A DNA stretch of 64,000 bases from Lentilactobacillus senioris DSM 24302 = JCM 17472 (lineage in GTDB: Bacteria; Bacillota; Bacilli; Lactobacillales; Lactobacillaceae), in contig NZ_AYZR01000009.1 of assembly GCF_001436555.1 (NCBI RefSeq), positions 124,001 through 188,000 of the forward strand. Reading direction: 5' to 3'. How positions within the stretch are numbered: the first letter of the stretch is position 1; every line of letters starts with the position of its first letter. Position numbers and translations under genes: made by a program. Of this stretch, positions 43,059 through 53,118 are shown in pieces. Under the pieces are notes generated by a model that made no database searches, was not told where the DNA came from, and saw only the letters and a program-made list of their open reading frames with translations.

Positions 43059-43416
43059 TATGCCGATTTTGTGCCTGAGCATTTTTTTGTCTTCTAATTT
43101 TGGCTCTTTGCTCTGTTTGAGCTTCCAAAGCCTGCTGTTTCTTTAAACGTTCCGCTTCAATTTTAACAGCTTTTAATTTTTGTTCCTCAGCTTTTTTGGC
43201 TTGGCGTTCTTCATGATAGCTCCATAATCCCACAAAAATGAGGGCTAAAATAATCGAAAATGGAAAGGTCCACCATTCAAAATACCGACCTTGTGGATAA
43301 ACTAACGGTCCAATCAAATTATATCCGGCCATGAATATCGTTAGTGCGCCAACAACCTCAAGGGTGTTTTTTAACCATTTAGGTAATTTTTTATGCGGTT
43401 TTTTATTATCAGCCAT
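43051..43416 (-). CDS. Small membrane protein with charged coiled-coil tail
   Basis: 121 residues. A basic N-terminus is followed by two membrane helices (about 17-38 and 48-67). A cytoplasmic tail of about 50 residues is almost only Lys, Glu, Ala, Gln and Arg (helical, coiled-coil-like, very basic at the end). No recognised domain. It lies 17 bases downstream of the Sm-like repeat protein gene and is probably in the same operon as the asparaginase. Confidence 0.6.
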   Translation of the reverse strand: MADNKKPHKKLPKWLKNTLEVVGALTIFMAGYNLIGPLVYPQGRYFEWWTFPFSIILALIFVGLWSYHEERQAKKAEEQKLKAVKIEAERLKKQQALEAQTEQRAKIRRQKNAQAQNRHKK

Positions 43417-43433
43417 GTTCTTCCCTTACACTT

Positions 43434-44576
43434 CTATAATCGAGCTAAATATGTTTTTAGGTATTCAAATGCCATCTCTACGATGGTTTCTAGTCCAATA
43501 TTTTTTTCCTGCACAATATCGTCATCCACGGTAGAGACGGTAAGCGTTGCGTTTTGTTTATTGATTCTTTTAATAACCCCGGTGATTGTACCAGCTTCTA
43601 GGGAGCGGAATCTAATCACAGCTTGGGTGCGCTGACTTTGACCAATAATCCGTAAAAAGTTATTATCATTAGCGTCAAATGCGCGATCAGCATTTAATAG
43701 TGGAGCAGCAAAACGGTGCCAACTCTTATTTTCAGCCACCACCGCTGCAATTACACTTAAATAATCACTGGTGGTGATAACTTGTTGGATATCGTCATAT
43801 CTGAACCAAACATAACCGCCGAACTGACCGTTACCGTCAACCATAGCCATGATCATTTCACTAGCGTTAGCCACCAAAAATTGGCCAATATAAAAATATT
43901 CTCGATTATTTTTAGGTTGGACGATTGCTAATTGCTGACTACTAACTAGTTCTTGCAATTGGCCCGGTAAATCTGTCAAAACTAATTGTTGCGGATCCAC
44001 ATGATTAGCAGGCACCATTTGAGATAACAATGGCGTCAGTGAGGCCATTTCTTGGCCACCAAACTCAATTCCTACTACCTCATCAGCTCTCAAAACTACC
44101 GTGCGTCGCTTTTGAAAATCATACTTATCAATTCGATCAACTAGAATCTGTTGGTCATCGAATTTTACAACCACACTTTCTTGGTACTGTTCATCTTTAC
44201 CAGCCCTAGTAGTAATTAGCATCGCTAACATTTGCTGGTTTTGCAATAATGTTAACAACGCCTGTGTTAGTTCCATTGCTGAAGGTAATAATAGTTCAGT
44301 TTCTTCATGATGTAATTTTTGTTTATCCGCAAATAAGATTAGTTTCTTCATATGATCCAAATCAAAACTATCAGTTTCGATAAAATCAACGATCACATTT
44401 TTTAATAACACGCCACCATCTCGGATGCCGTTATCATTATAAGTTTCTAAAATAAAGGCTTGGCTACCCACTCGTTTAACATAACCAGTATAAACTACTT
44501 CGTTATTTACCTGGTAAACGTTGATTAGCTTACGCCGCTTCTGGGCCTTTAATAATTGTTCCTTTAATTCACTCAA
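43434..44576 (-). CDS. Unknown protein with four tandem Sm/LSm-like modules
   Basis: 380 residues, soluble. Four successive segments share one layout, at about 5-80, 104-180, 206-278 and 306-378. Each has a short amphipathic helix (LLKAQKRRKLINV, LLTLLQNQQM, LQELVSSQQLA, LRIIGQSQRTQ), three to four strands with a central glycine turn (YTGYVKRVGSQAFILE; YIGQFLVANASEMIMAMVDGNG; ITGVIKRINKQNATLTV), and a closing strand with a helix ending Y/F-L-x-x-L/I. This is the strand order of Sm/Hfq folds. I know of no named family. It lies between the asparaginase gene (12 bases) and a small membrane-protein gene. RNA binding is inference. Confidence 0.6.
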   Translation of the reverse strand: MSELKEQLLKAQKRRKLINVYQVNNEVVYTGYVKRVGSQAFILETYNDNGIRDGGVLLKNVIVDFIETDSFDLDHMKKLILFADKQKLHHEETELLLPSAMELTQALLTLLQNQQMLAMLITTRAGKDEQYQESVVVKFDDQQILVDRIDKYDFQKRRTVVLRADEVVGIEFGGQEMASLTPLLSQMVPANHVDPQQLVLTDLPGQLQELVSSQQLAIVQPKNNREYFYIGQFLVANASEMIMAMVDGNGQFGGYVWFRYDDIQQVITTSDYLSVIAAVVAENKSWHRFAAPLLNADRAFDANDNNFLRIIGQSQRTQAVIRFRSLEAGTITGVIKRINKQNATLTVSTVDDDIVQEKNIGLETIVEMAFEYLKTYLARL

Positions 44577-44588
44577 ATAGTTACCGCC

Positions 44589-45563
44589 TTACGAAATGGC
44601 GTCACTAACGAAGTTAACTAGGTCAGCTCCCGTTTTACCGGCACTTAACCCAACTAATAACTTAATCCGGGCTTTAGGTCCGTTTAAGCCCCGACAGAAA
44701 GTGACTCCCATTTTCTTTAATTCAATTCCGCCACCTTCATAACCGTAAATATCTTGAGCTACCCCGTTGTAACAACGTGAGACCAAAACAATTGGAATAT
44801 CATTAGCTAATAATTTACTAATTCCATCTAACGTTTCAGGTGGGACATTACCAGCTCCAGTTCCTTCTAAGACCAAACCTTTAGTTTCTGGACGATCAAT
44901 GGCGTCAAATAAGAAACTGTCCATTCCTGCATAGGCTTCTAAGAGATAGACATTATCAATTACCTGATCAATATCGCAGACTTCAGATTGCACTAGTTCT
45001 TGGAAAAAGACCGCTTTATGTTCTACAATCAAACCAATTGGTCCAAACGTAGGAGTCCGGAAAGTATCCACATTTGTAGTGTGGGTTTTTGTAACATATC
45101 TTGCAGTATGAATTTCATCATTCATTACCACCAAAACACCCTTACCATACGCTTCTGCTGTAGCAGCTACCAACACGGCTGATTGAAAATTATACAGGCC
45201 ATCAGATCCAATTTGGTTAGAAGAACGCATCGCCCCGGTCATAACTACCGGAATCGTATTAGGCAGTGTAAGATCTAAGAAGTAAGCAGTCTCTTCCAAG
45301 GTATCGGTTCCGTGGGTTACTACCACGCCATCAATGCCCTCATCTTCTGCACGTTTAATGCGTTGCTTAATTTTAAGCATGTGCTTAGGCGTAATATGAG
45401 GTGATGGTAAGTTAAATACTTCTTCGTTAATTAATTCAATATCGTCATTAAGTGGCCCGGTTGCTGAAGCAATTGGGTTTGCACTGTTCGGAGTTACTTC
45501 TCCATTTTCATCTTGAGACATTGAAATGGTACCGCCAGTATGTAGCGCCAAAATTCGTTTCAT
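44589..45563 (-). CDS. ansA: L-asparaginase (type I-like)
   Basis: 324 residues. The first catalytic threonine lies in LHTGGTIS near 7-14, and the second active-site block is HGTDTLEETA at 84-93. A short GAMRSSNQIGSDGLYN segment and a C-terminal RCYNGVAQDIYGYEGGG follow the family. No signal peptide, so it is cytoplasmic. It hydrolyses asparagine to aspartate and ammonia, the reverse of the AsnA activity encoded at 12879-13886. First gene of a three-gene minus-strand unit. Confidence 0.92.
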   Translation of the reverse strand: MKRILALHTGGTISMSQDENGEVTPNSANPIASATGPLNDDIELINEEVFNLPSPHITPKHMLKIKQRIKRAEDEGIDGVVVTHGTDTLEETAYFLDLTLPNTIPVVMTGAMRSSNQIGSDGLYNFQSAVLVAATAEAYGKGVLVVMNDEIHTARYVTKTHTTNVDTFRTPTFGPIGLIVEHKAVFFQELVQSEVCDIDQVIDNVYLLEAYAGMDSFLFDAIDRPETKGLVLEGTGAGNVPPETLDGISKLLANDIPIVLVSRCYNGVAQDIYGYEGGGIELKKMGVTFCRGLNGPKARIKLLVGLSAGKTGADLVNFVSDAIS

Positions 45564-45655
45564 TTTTGGTTCCTCCGTTATTTATAATTCTCTCATTCTA
45601 TTGTACAGTTATCCGATTTTAATTTGAACCATATTTCACGAAAGAAGGAAGATTT

Positions 45656-46027
45656 ATGAATCAATCAGATCGTTTTTTTCAACCCCAAAATTCTAAAGAC
45701 GCCATGCGTCAGATCGAAAAACTGTTTAATCAATACAAAGACGCTCCGTTAACTAGTGAACTAATTACTTACCACCGTTCGTTAATGAGCCGACTACAAA
45801 CCGATATTTTAGCGGCTGCCAAACAAGAAGGGATTCCAGACCGTCTCGCTGCAAATCAATCCATGATAGACATCATGAACCATTGGCTCACCATTCGTTT
45901 AAGTGGTCAACCTTACAATGGTAAAATGAAAAGTTTCAAGTTTGTGGCCGATAATGCAACCCCCAAATTTAAACGGCGAGTATTAAAATCTAAAGGTGCA
46001 AGCAATCACCGATCTGCTAGGCATTAG
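45656..46027 (+). CDS. Conserved helical protein of unknown function
   Basis: 123 residues, start with AAGGAAG upstream. Mostly helical and soluble (DAMRQIEKLFNQYKDAPLTSELITYHRSLMSRLQTDILAAAKQ), with a strongly basic tail (KFKRRVLKSKG). No motif I recognise. It lies between the divergent asparaginase gene and potA and appears to have its own promoter. Confidence 0.55.
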   Translation: MNQSDRFFQPQNSKDAMRQIEKLFNQYKDAPLTSELITYHRSLMSRLQTDILAAAKQEGIPDRLAANQSMIDIMNHWLTIRLSGQPYNGKMKSFKFVADNATPKFKRRVLKSKGASNHRSARH

Positions 46028-46038
46028 CGGAGTTACAA

Positions 46039-46047
46039 TGCTATAAT
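46039..46047 (+). promoter_or_regulatory. Extended -10 promoter of potABCD
   Basis: TGCTATAAT at 46039-46047 is a textbook extended -10. No convincing -35 is present. The Shine-Dalgarno TTGGAGG for potA follows about 22 bases later. Confidence 0.65.
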
Positions 46048-46086
46048 TGAACTAATATTGGCTTAAAGATTGGAGGTTCGGTTCAC

Positions 46087-47196
46087 ATGAATCAACCCAT
46101 CATTGAATTAATTAATGTATCTAAAAAATACGGCGACCAAACCGTATTAAAAAATATTAACTTACAACTAAATCAGGGGGATTTTTATACCTTATTAGGC
46201 CCTTCTGGTTGTGGTAAAACCACCATCTTACAAATCATTGCTGGTTTTACCCAGTCAACCAGTGGTCAAGTGTTGTTTAACGGGAAACAAATTAACGATC
46301 TGCCTGCTAACCAACGCCAGCTGAACACGGTTTTTCAAGATTATGCCCTTTTTCCTAATATGTCGGTGTTCGATAATATTGCATACGGGCTTAAGATTCA
46401 TAAAACTCCCAAAGCAGAAATTGCTGACCGAGTTCATGAAGCTTTACATCTAGTTCAATTAGATGACTTTGGCGAACGGGAAATTGCCGAATTGTCCGGT
46501 GGTCAACGCCAACGAATCGCAATCGCTAGAGCGGTGGTCAACCGCCCTCAAGTTCTATTGCTAGATGAACCACTATCGGCGCTAGATGCCAAGTTGCGCA
46601 AAGACATGCAATATGAACTACGAGAATTACAGCAAAGTCTAGGAATCACTTTCTTATTTGTAACCCACGATCAAGAAGAGGCCCTAGCAATGAGTGATAA
46701 TATTTTCGTCATGAACAAAGGCGAAATTTTACAAGAAGGTGATCCGGTGGATATTTATGACGAACCGATCAACCACTTTGTGGCTAACTTCATCGGGGAA
46801 AGTAACATTATCCCTGGCAAAATGATTGCAGATTACCAAGTTGCATTTTTGGGACACCAATTTGAATGTTCCGACGCGGGGATACAACCTAACGAACCCG
46901 TAGAAGTAGTGATTCGCCCGGAAGACTTGGTTATCACCACTGCTGAAAAAGGTAAAATTCAAGTCAAAGTTGCTACCCAACTATTCCGTGGTGACCACTA
47001 CGAAATTATTGCTTTTGATCAGCAAGGTAACGAATGGCTAATCCACTCCACCAACGCCACTGAAGACGATGCCATAGTAGGATTACAATTTGGCCCCAAA
47101 GATATGCATGTCATGCGCTATAACGAAACCGAAGACACCTTTAATCACCGCCTAGAAAGCTATGAAGATGATGATAAGGAGTCTGATCATGACTAA
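46087..47196 (+). CDS. potA: Spermidine/putrescine ABC transporter ATPase PotA
   Basis: 369 residues. Walker [10 protein letters not shown] near 37-45, signature [14 protein letters not shown], Walker [18 protein letters not shown] and H-loop [13 protein letters not shown]. The C-terminal regulatory TOBE domain (about 240-350) includes VVIRPEDL. It powers polyamine import with PotB, PotC and PotD, encoded immediately downstream. Its last eight bases overlap potB. Confidence 0.94.
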   Translation: MNQPIIELINVSKKYGDQTVLKNINLQLNQGDFYTLLGPSGCGKTTILQIIAGFTQSTSGQVLFNGKQINDLPANQRQLNTVFQDYALFPNMSVFDNIAYGLKIHKTPKAEIADRVHEALHLVQLDDFGEREIAELSGGQRQRIAIARAVVNRPQVLLLDEPLSALDAKLRKDMQYELRELQQSLGITFLFVTHDQEEALAMSDNIFVMNKGEILQEGDPVDIYDEPINHFVANFIGESNIIPGKMIADYQVAFLGHQFECSDAGIQPNEPVEVVIRPEDLVITTAEKGKIQVKVATQLFRGDHYEIIAFDQQGNEWLIHSTNATEDDAIVGLQFGPKDMHVMRYNETEDTFNHRLESYEDDDKESDHD

Positions 47197-48004
47197 ACAA
47201 CGAAAAGCAATTCTCTACGTTCCTTACTTGCTATGGCTATTGTTATTCGTGGTGGCACCAATGGCCTTGATTTTCTACTATTCTTTTTTCAACGTTGAAC
47301 ATCAATTTACCCTGGCAAATTACGCTAAGTTTTTTACCTCGGGTACATATCTCATGATGACGGTCAATTCTGTTTGGTACGCCCTTTTAATCACGGCAAT
47401 TACCTTAATAGTCAGCTATCCCACTGCCTGGTTCATTACCAAATTAAAGCACCGGGAACTGTGGATTTTGTTAGTCATCTTGCCTACCTGGATTAACTTA
47501 TTATTAAAAGCCTATGCTTTCATTGGCCTCTTTGGTCGGGGTGGCTTAGTTAATAGTGGTTTAGCCGCTTTAGGCTTGGGATATCATCAACTTTTATTTA
47601 CCAACACTAGTTTTATTTTGGTGGCGGCCTATATTCAAATTCCGTTCATGATCCTACCAATCTACAATTCGTTAACGGAAATTAGTGATTCTTACATTAA
47701 GGCCAGTTGGGATTTAGGCGCTACTAACCGACAAACCTTTTGGCACGTCATCTGGCCCCTTTCTATGCCCGGAGTAAAATCTGGCATTCAAATTGTCTTC
47801 ATTCCTTCACTCTCCCTCTTCATGATTTCGCGTTTAATTGGCGGAAACAAAATTATCACCTTAGGGACGGCGGTTGAGGAACACTTTTTAACCACGATGA
47901 ACTGGGGGATGGGATCTACCATTGGGGTCGTATTGATTATTTCGATGCTGATTGTGATGGCAGCCACCCGCAACCGGCGCCGTAAGGGGGGAACCTTCAA
48001 ATGA
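47189..48004 (+). CDS. potB: Spermidine/putrescine ABC transporter permease PotB
   Basis: 271 residues from the ATG at 47189 (AAGGAG seven bases upstream). The open frame from 47162 would start inside potA without a ribosome site. Six membrane segments. The EAA loop is [24 protein letters not shown]. Overlaps potA and potC, so the four pot genes form one coupled unit. Confidence 0.93.
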   Translation: MTKQRKAILYVPYLLWLLLFVVAPMALIFYYSFFNVEHQFTLANYAKFFTSGTYLMMTVNSVWYALLITAITLIVSYPTAWFITKLKHRELWILLVILPTWINLLLKAYAFIGLFGRGGLVNSGLAALGLGYHQLLFTNTSFILVAAYIQIPFMILPIYNSLTEISDSYIKASWDLGATNRQTFWHVIWPLSMPGVKSGIQIVFIPSLSLFMISRLIGGNKIITLGTAVEEHFLTTMNWGMGSTIGVVLIISMLIVMAATRNRRRKGGTFK

Positions 48005-48807
48005 AAAAAAGTCTCTTACGTTGGCAAAATTGGTTTTTGATTATCGTTTTTGTCATTTTATACGCTCCCATCGTCTTTTTAATTGCTTATTCGTTTAGTA
48101 GCGGCACCACAATGGATCATTTTGGTCATTTAAGTGGCGTCCATTACATCGAATTACTTAGTGATAAACGAATGCTAGCCATTTTTTTGGATACCATTTT
48201 AATTGCTATTCTATCTTCAACGCTAGCAACTATCGTTGGAACCTTAGGAGCAATGGCCATTCATAACGCTAAACACCGACAAACTAAGCAAACCCTGCTT
48301 TCCTTTAACAGTGTCTTAATGGTCTCTCCCGACGTTATTATCGGGGCTAGCTTTTTAATTTTCTTTACGGCCTTACGAGTTCCATTAGGATTCTGGTCGG
48401 TCTTATTAAGCCATACCGCTTTTGAAATTCCCATTGTGGTCCTAATGATTCTTCCCCGACTAGGCGAAATGAGTTCTTCGTTAATAAATGCCTCGGCAGA
48501 TTTAGGGGCTTCTAATTGGCAAACCATGTCCCAAATTATTTTGCCGTTTATTTCTCCGGGGATTATTGCCGGATTTTTCATGGCAATTACCTACTCGCTT
48601 GATGATTTCGCCGTAACTTTCTTCGTAACCGGTAATGGCTTTACCACTCTATCAGTAGAAATTTATTCTAGAGCTCGGCAAGGAATTAGTCTAGAAATTA
48701 ATGCTCTTGCTGGCATCATGTTCATCTTCTCGTTAATTTTAGTAGTAGTTTATTACCTGATTGAAAATCGCAAGCCAACTAAACCCAAACGAATGGGGGC
48801 GCTTTAG
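48001..48807 (+). CDS. potC: Spermidine/putrescine ABC transporter permease PotC
   Basis: 268 residues, six membrane segments, EAA loop ASADLGASNWQTMSQIILPFISPG, followed by SLDDFAVTFF, which is typical of PotC. Heterodimer partner of PotB. Start overlaps the potB stop (ATGA). Confidence 0.94.
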   Translation: MKKSLLRWQNWFLIIVFVILYAPIVFLIAYSFSSGTTMDHFGHLSGVHYIELLSDKRMLAIFLDTILIAILSSTLATIVGTLGAMAIHNAKHRQTKQTLLSFNSVLMVSPDVIIGASFLIFFTALRVPLGFWSVLLSHTAFEIPIVVLMILPRLGEMSSSLINASADLGASNWQTMSQIILPFISPGIIAGFFMAITYSLDDFAVTFFVTGNGFTTLSVEIYSRARQGISLEINALAGIMFIFSLILVVVYYLIENRKPTKPKRMGAL

Positions 48808-48809
48808 CC

Positions 48810-49880
48810 TTGAAAAAAATTATAAGTGCCTTAATCTTAATGCTGTTAATTTGTTTAGGATTAGCCTATGGTAGCCACCAATTACAACAAGCTACTGGTG
48901 ACGGTGGCGATAAGGTTTTAAACCTTTATAACTGGGGCGATTATATTGATCCTAACTTATTAACCAAGTTTCAAAAAGAAACTGGCTACCACGTCAACGT
49001 CGAAACCTTCGACAGCAACGAAGCCATGTATACCAAGGTTAAGCAAGGTGGAACCAGCTATGATTTGACTATTCCTAGCGAATATATGGTTGAAAAAATG
49101 CGGGATGACCATTTATTGATTAAGCTTGATCACAGTAAGTTGACCGGTTTTGGCAACTACGGTAAGGACTACCTCAATAAAAGTTTTGATCCCCAGAACC
49201 AATATTCCCTGCCCTACTTTTGGGGAACGTTAGGCATTATTTATAACGACCAACTGATCAAAAAAAATAGTGTCACCCACTGGAACCAGTTATGGAATCC
49301 AAAATACAAAGATCAAATCATGTTAATTGATTCTGCTAGAGACATCATGGGACTCAGCCTAATTTCGCAAGGCCGTTCCGTAAACACCACTAATTCTAAA
49401 GAACTAGTGGCTGCTAAAGATAAATTAGATCGATTATCTCCCAACGTAAAAGCCATTGTGGCGGATGAAATTAAAATGTACATGGCCGAAGGTGAAGCCC
49501 CGCTAGCCGTTGATTGGTCCGGAGAAGCCCGGGAAATGATGGATCAAAATCCTCATTTACACTACGTGGTTCCTAAGGAAGGCAGCAACATGTGGTTTGA
49601 TAACTTAGTAATTCCCAAAACCGCTAAACATTTCAAAGCCATCTATGCCTTTTTGAACTTTATGAGTCAGCCGCAAAATGCCGCCCAAAATGCGGAGTAC
49701 ATCGGTTATTCGACTCCCAATACCGCCGCATATAAATTATTACCGACTAGCATCCGAAATGATAAAGCATTTTATCCACCAGAATCAGTCATTAAACACC
49801 TACAAGTATATAAAAATCTCAGCCAAGCCAAAGTCGAAGAATACAATGACCTTTACTTAGAATTTAAGATGCATAAGTAA
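48810..49880 (+). CDS. potD: Spermidine/putrescine-binding protein PotD
   Basis: 356 residues from a TTG start, two bases after potC. The N-terminal hydrophobic segment (about 3-22) has no lipobox cysteine at the right place, so the protein is probably held by an uncleaved signal anchor. The binding domain begins LNLYNWGDYIDPNLLTKFQKETG and contains YDLTIPSEYMVEKM, YFWGTLGIIYN and APLAVDWSGEA, the usual polyamine-binding-protein segments. Last gene of the pot operon. Confidence 0.92.
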   Translation: MKKIISALILMLLICLGLAYGSHQLQQATGDGGDKVLNLYNWGDYIDPNLLTKFQKETGYHVNVETFDSNEAMYTKVKQGGTSYDLTIPSEYMVEKMRDDHLLIKLDHSKLTGFGNYGKDYLNKSFDPQNQYSLPYFWGTLGIIYNDQLIKKNSVTHWNQLWNPKYKDQIMLIDSARDIMGLSLISQGRSVNTTNSKELVAAKDKLDRLSPNVKAIVADEIKMYMAEGEAPLAVDWSGEAREMMDQNPHLHYVVPKEGSNMWFDNLVIPKTAKHFKAIYAFLNFMSQPQNAAQNAEYIGYSTPNTAAYKLLPTSIRNDKAFYPPESVIKHLQVYKNLSQAKVEEYNDLYLEFKMHK

Positions 49881-49938
49881 GCTGATTGATTGCAGTTAAA
49901 GTCGAAAAAGCATTAAGATAAGAGTGAGGTGAATGAAT

Positions 49939-50274
49939 ATGGCAAATAAATCTAAAAAGCAACGCGAAGATATTATGATCGACATGAATGAATTTCTTAT
50001 AACCTACGCCGCTTCTATTCTAGGCAGTAACGAAAACGTTTCTCAAAGGGTTTACGATACCGCTAAAGAAGATCTCAACAGCTTAGATACCCTGTTTGAT
50101 GACGATGGTTTTGGTCGGCAAGAAAAATTCGTTGCCATTGGCGAAGGCTACCTTCGTGATAGTGAACAAATTAGTGGTGACCAGTTAATTGCAGAAACGG
50201 GAGTATTAACCCAAGACGCGTTGAACTATTTAGGCAATCATATCGACCAATTTGAACATTGGCGAACAGAATAA
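49939..50274 (+). CDS. Small acidic protein of unknown function
   Basis: 111 residues from the ATG at 49939 (GAGG nine bases upstream). The ATG six bases earlier is too close to the ribosome site. Mainly helical and acidic: MIDMNEFLITYAASILGSNENVSQRVYDTAKEDLNSLDTLFDDDGFG. No recognised motif. It follows potD by 58 bases and shares the terminator at 50276-50312. Confidence 0.6.
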   Translation: MANKSKKQREDIMIDMNEFLITYAASILGSNENVSQRVYDTAKEDLNSLDTLFDDDGFGRQEKFVAIGEGYLRDSEQISGDQLIAETGVLTQDALNYLGNHIDQFEHWRTE

Positions 50275-50275
50275 T

Positions 50276-50312
50276 AAAAAGGCCGGAAGTTATATGACTT
50301 CCGGCTTTTTTA
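50276..50312. terminator. Bidirectional terminator
   Basis: AAAAAGGCCGGAAGT pairs perfectly with ACTTCCGGCTTTTT around six bases. It lies between convergent genes. Confidence 0.9.
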
Positions 50313-50322
50313 TTGGCATTAA

Positions 50323-53043
50323 TTATGCCCCTAATTTATTCTTTTTAACTCGTAATTTAGCAATGTGTAACCGGGTTAATTTGACTACTTCGGTGACTGC
50401 TAAGACAATCAAGCCGCAAACAGTCGGTACCCACCAACCATAGTAGAAGTTAACGTCAGCAGTATGGAAAATCTCTTGCATAAATGGTACATAGATCAAG
50501 AAGGCCTGTAAGGCAATCAGGATCGCAATAATCACAAACGCAGCCTTATTTTCAAAGAAATGCTTGGAAAAAATAGGGTACGAATTGCGAATGTTAAACA
50601 AGTAGAAAATCTTACCAAAGATAATAATGTTAACGGTCATGGTACTTGCTAGGACTGGCGTTAGAACCCCTGAATTGACGAATCTGTCGAAGGTGAAAAT
50701 CCCTAATGACGCAATTAGAATTGAGACATAGGTAATTTCTACCACGTCAAATTTACTCAAAATCCCCTTCGTAACATCCCGAGGACCTCGAATCATGATT
50801 GAATCTTCAGCCGGCTCGAAAATAAAGGCAAACTGAATCGTCAACGCTGAAACAGTGTTTATCCACAGCAACTGAGTTGGGAATAATGGTAGTTCTTGAC
50901 CCATAATCATACTAATCAAGACCACTAATCCTTCAGCAAAACTGGTTGGTAATAGGAACCGAATAGTTTTTTGAATGTTATCAAAGACGTGTCGACCTTC
51001 TGCCACGGCGTCCACGATAGTAGTAAAACTATCGTTAACCAATACCATGTTAGCAGCTTCCTTAGCCACTTCGGTTCCTTTAATTCCCATGGCAATTCCG
51101 ATGTTAGCCTGCTTCAAGGCGGCCGCATCGTTAACCCCATCACCAGTCATCGCCACGATTTTAGCATTGGCTTGCTGAGCCCGCACAATTCTCAACTTAT
51201 TGGCTGGCGTGGTTCTGGCAAAGACGTTATACTTACCAATTACTTTAGTTAGCTCTTCATCAGATAGTTCGTCGATTTCAGGTCCGGTAATGGCATGAAT
51301 TGATTCCGCTAGACCCAATTGTTTAGCAATTGCAGTAGCGGTATCAGGGTGATCACCAGTAATCATATTGACTTGAACTCCAGCTCTCCGTAAGTTAGCG
51401 ATTGCTGGAATCACTTCTTCACGTGGTGGATCAATAATCCCAACCACCCCGCTCAACCGGATTGCAGCACTAATTTCATCTGGATTAATTTCATCAATTT
51501 GCTTGACCGGAACAGAGCCTAACGCTACTACTCGGAGCCCCTTACTACTTAATTCTTTCACCTTAGCTTGCCAACCAGTAACATCAAAGCTGGCATCGGC
51601 TTTTTTAACCATTTCAAAAATGGTATCAGGAGCCCCTTTAACCATTAATTCCCGTTGACCAGCGACGTCAACTAACCGCGCACTATAGCGGTAAGCCGAA
51701 TCAAACGGCAAGGAATCAATTTCATCAATATCAGGAGCATGCCCTTCTAATTTATGGTACAGCGTCGTTAACGCCCCATCGGTTGGTTCACCGGTAATAC
51801 TCCACTGATCATCTTGTTGCACTAGTTCAGCATCACTGGTTAAGCCAGCAATTTCAACTAGTTCGCTGAAATCACTATCGGCCCGCCAATCAGTTGGTTG
51901 ACCGTCTAATAAGACTTCGCCATCAACATTTCCGGTGTCAGTCGCAAAGCCCACACCACTAACAGTATAGTGATGTTTGGCAGTCACCACGTCGGTTACC
52001 GTCATTTCGTTTTTAGTTAATGTCCCGGTTTTGTCAGTATCAACAATATCCACGGCCCCCAAAGTTTCCACCGCTGGTAAGTTCTTAACGATGGCCCCTT
52101 TCTTGGTCATGGTTTGAACCCCACGGGCTAATACTACCGAAGTAGAAGCTGGCAATCCTTCAGGAATGGAACCAACTACCATAGTGATGATAGCGATCGT
52201 TAACGTCGGTAAACTATAGATCTTAGTAAATAACCCGGCGATAAACAGAACTACCGCTACTACCACGATAAATAATGACAAATTAACCCCCAGTCGGTTT
52301 AAGTTTTTCATCAATGGGGTAACTTGTTCCTTCACGTCTGAAACGTCTTGTTGGATTGAGCCAATTTCCGTATCCGTCCCAGTTTTAACAACGATTCCCA
52401 TCGCAGAACCCTGAGTCACGGCGGTAGAAGCATAAGCCATATTAGCTCGTTCTGCCAACGCTACTTTATCAGCATCAATTGGATCTTCGCCCTTTTCCAC
52501 AGAATTACTTTCACCAGTTAGGGTAGATTCTTGAATTCGGAGGTTATCAGCGGCAATCAACCGCAGATCGGCAGGCACCGCGTCCCCCGCCTCTAAATCA
52601 ACCAAATCACCAACTACTAAATCCTTAGCCGCCACTTCAATTTTATGGCCATCGCGCACTACAATGTTTTGGCTAACCAATAAATCTTGGATTTTGCTAA
52701 GGGCATTATCGGCTTGCCGTTCTTGAACGTAACCAATAATGGCGTTGGCCACGATTACGAACCCGATTACGGCCGCATCGGAATAGTGACGCATCACAAA
52801 CGTGATAATTGCCGCCGCAATTAAAATATAGGTAATCGCATTATTAAATTGGAGCAGGAATTGGAGCAACTTGCTCTTCTTAACCGTTGCCAATTCATTG
52901 GGACCGTTTTGACGTAACCGTCGTTCTGCTTCTTTGGAACTCAATCCATTTTCTGAATTCGTTTCAAACTGTTGTTCTAGTTCTGACGTTGATAAACGCC
53001 ATAACTGTTTATCCGGAGGAACCTTCTGTGCTTCTTTTGTCAT
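50323..53043 (-). CDS. P2-type cation-transporting ATPase (Ca2+-ATPase-like)
   Basis: 906 residues from the ATG at 53043. A GTG four codons earlier is the alternative. The domains in order are an N-terminal cation-ATPase segment (LSTSELEQQFETNSENGLSS), membrane pairs with the actuator TGES motif in ESTLTGESNSVEKGE, the M4 site PEGLPAS, the phosphorylation motif DKTGTLTK near 335, the KGAPD nucleotide site, TGDGVND and six C-terminal helices. The PEGLP site and length fit P2A/P2D ATPases that extrude Ca2+ or Na+. Ion specificity cannot be fixed by reading. Monocistronic. Confidence 0.88.
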   Translation of the reverse strand: MTKEAQKVPPDKQLWRLSTSELEQQFETNSENGLSSKEAERRLRQNGPNELATVKKSKLLQFLLQFNNAITYILIAAAIITFVMRHYSDAAVIGFVIVANAIIGYVQERQADNALSKIQDLLVSQNIVVRDGHKIEVAAKDLVVGDLVDLEAGDAVPADLRLIAADNLRIQESTLTGESNSVEKGEDPIDADKVALAERANMAYASTAVTQGSAMGIVVKTGTDTEIGSIQQDVSDVKEQVTPLMKNLNRLGVNLSLFIVVVAVVLFIAGLFTKIYSLPTLTIAIITMVVGSIPEGLPASTSVVLARGVQTMTKKGAIVKNLPAVETLGAVDIVDTDKTGTLTKNEMTVTDVVTAKHHYTVSGVGFATDTGNVDGEVLLDGQPTDWRADSDFSELVEIAGLTSDAELVQQDDQWSITGEPTDGALTTLYHKLEGHAPDIDEIDSLPFDSAYRYSARLVDVAGQRELMVKGAPDTIFEMVKKADASFDVTGWQAKVKELSSKGLRVVALGSVPVKQIDEINPDEISAAIRLSGVVGIIDPPREEVIPAIANLRRAGVQVNMITGDHPDTATAIAKQLGLAESIHAITGPEIDELSDEELTKVIGKYNVFARTTPANKLRIVRAQQANAKIVAMTGDGVNDAAALKQANIGIAMGIKGTEVAKEAANMVLVNDSFTTIVDAVAEGRHVFDNIQKTIRFLLPTSFAEGLVVLISMIMGQELPLFPTQLLWINTVSALTIQFAFIFEPAEDSIMIRGPRDVTKGILSKFDVVEITYVSILIASLGIFTFDRFVNSGVLTPVLASTMTVNIIIFGKIFYLFNIRNSYPIFSKHFFENKAAFVIIAILIALQAFLIYVPFMQEIFHTADVNFYYGWWVPTVCGLIVLAVTEVVKLTRLHIAKLRVKKNKLGA

Positions 53044-53118
53044 TTTTGCATTCACCTTTCTTAATTCAATGAGATTAATATTAATGATAAGGGATTAACT
53101 TAGCCACGTAAACTAAAA

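Noticed and set aside
50252-51252. Plus-strand frames over the cation ATPase gene
   Set aside because: They lie opposite a long gene with all P-type ATPase motifs, lack ribosome sites and show no recognisable domain.
53044-53118. Manganese (yybP-ykoY) riboswitch before the P-type ATPase
   Set aside because: The intergenic stretch is only about 75 bases and shows no matching motif.
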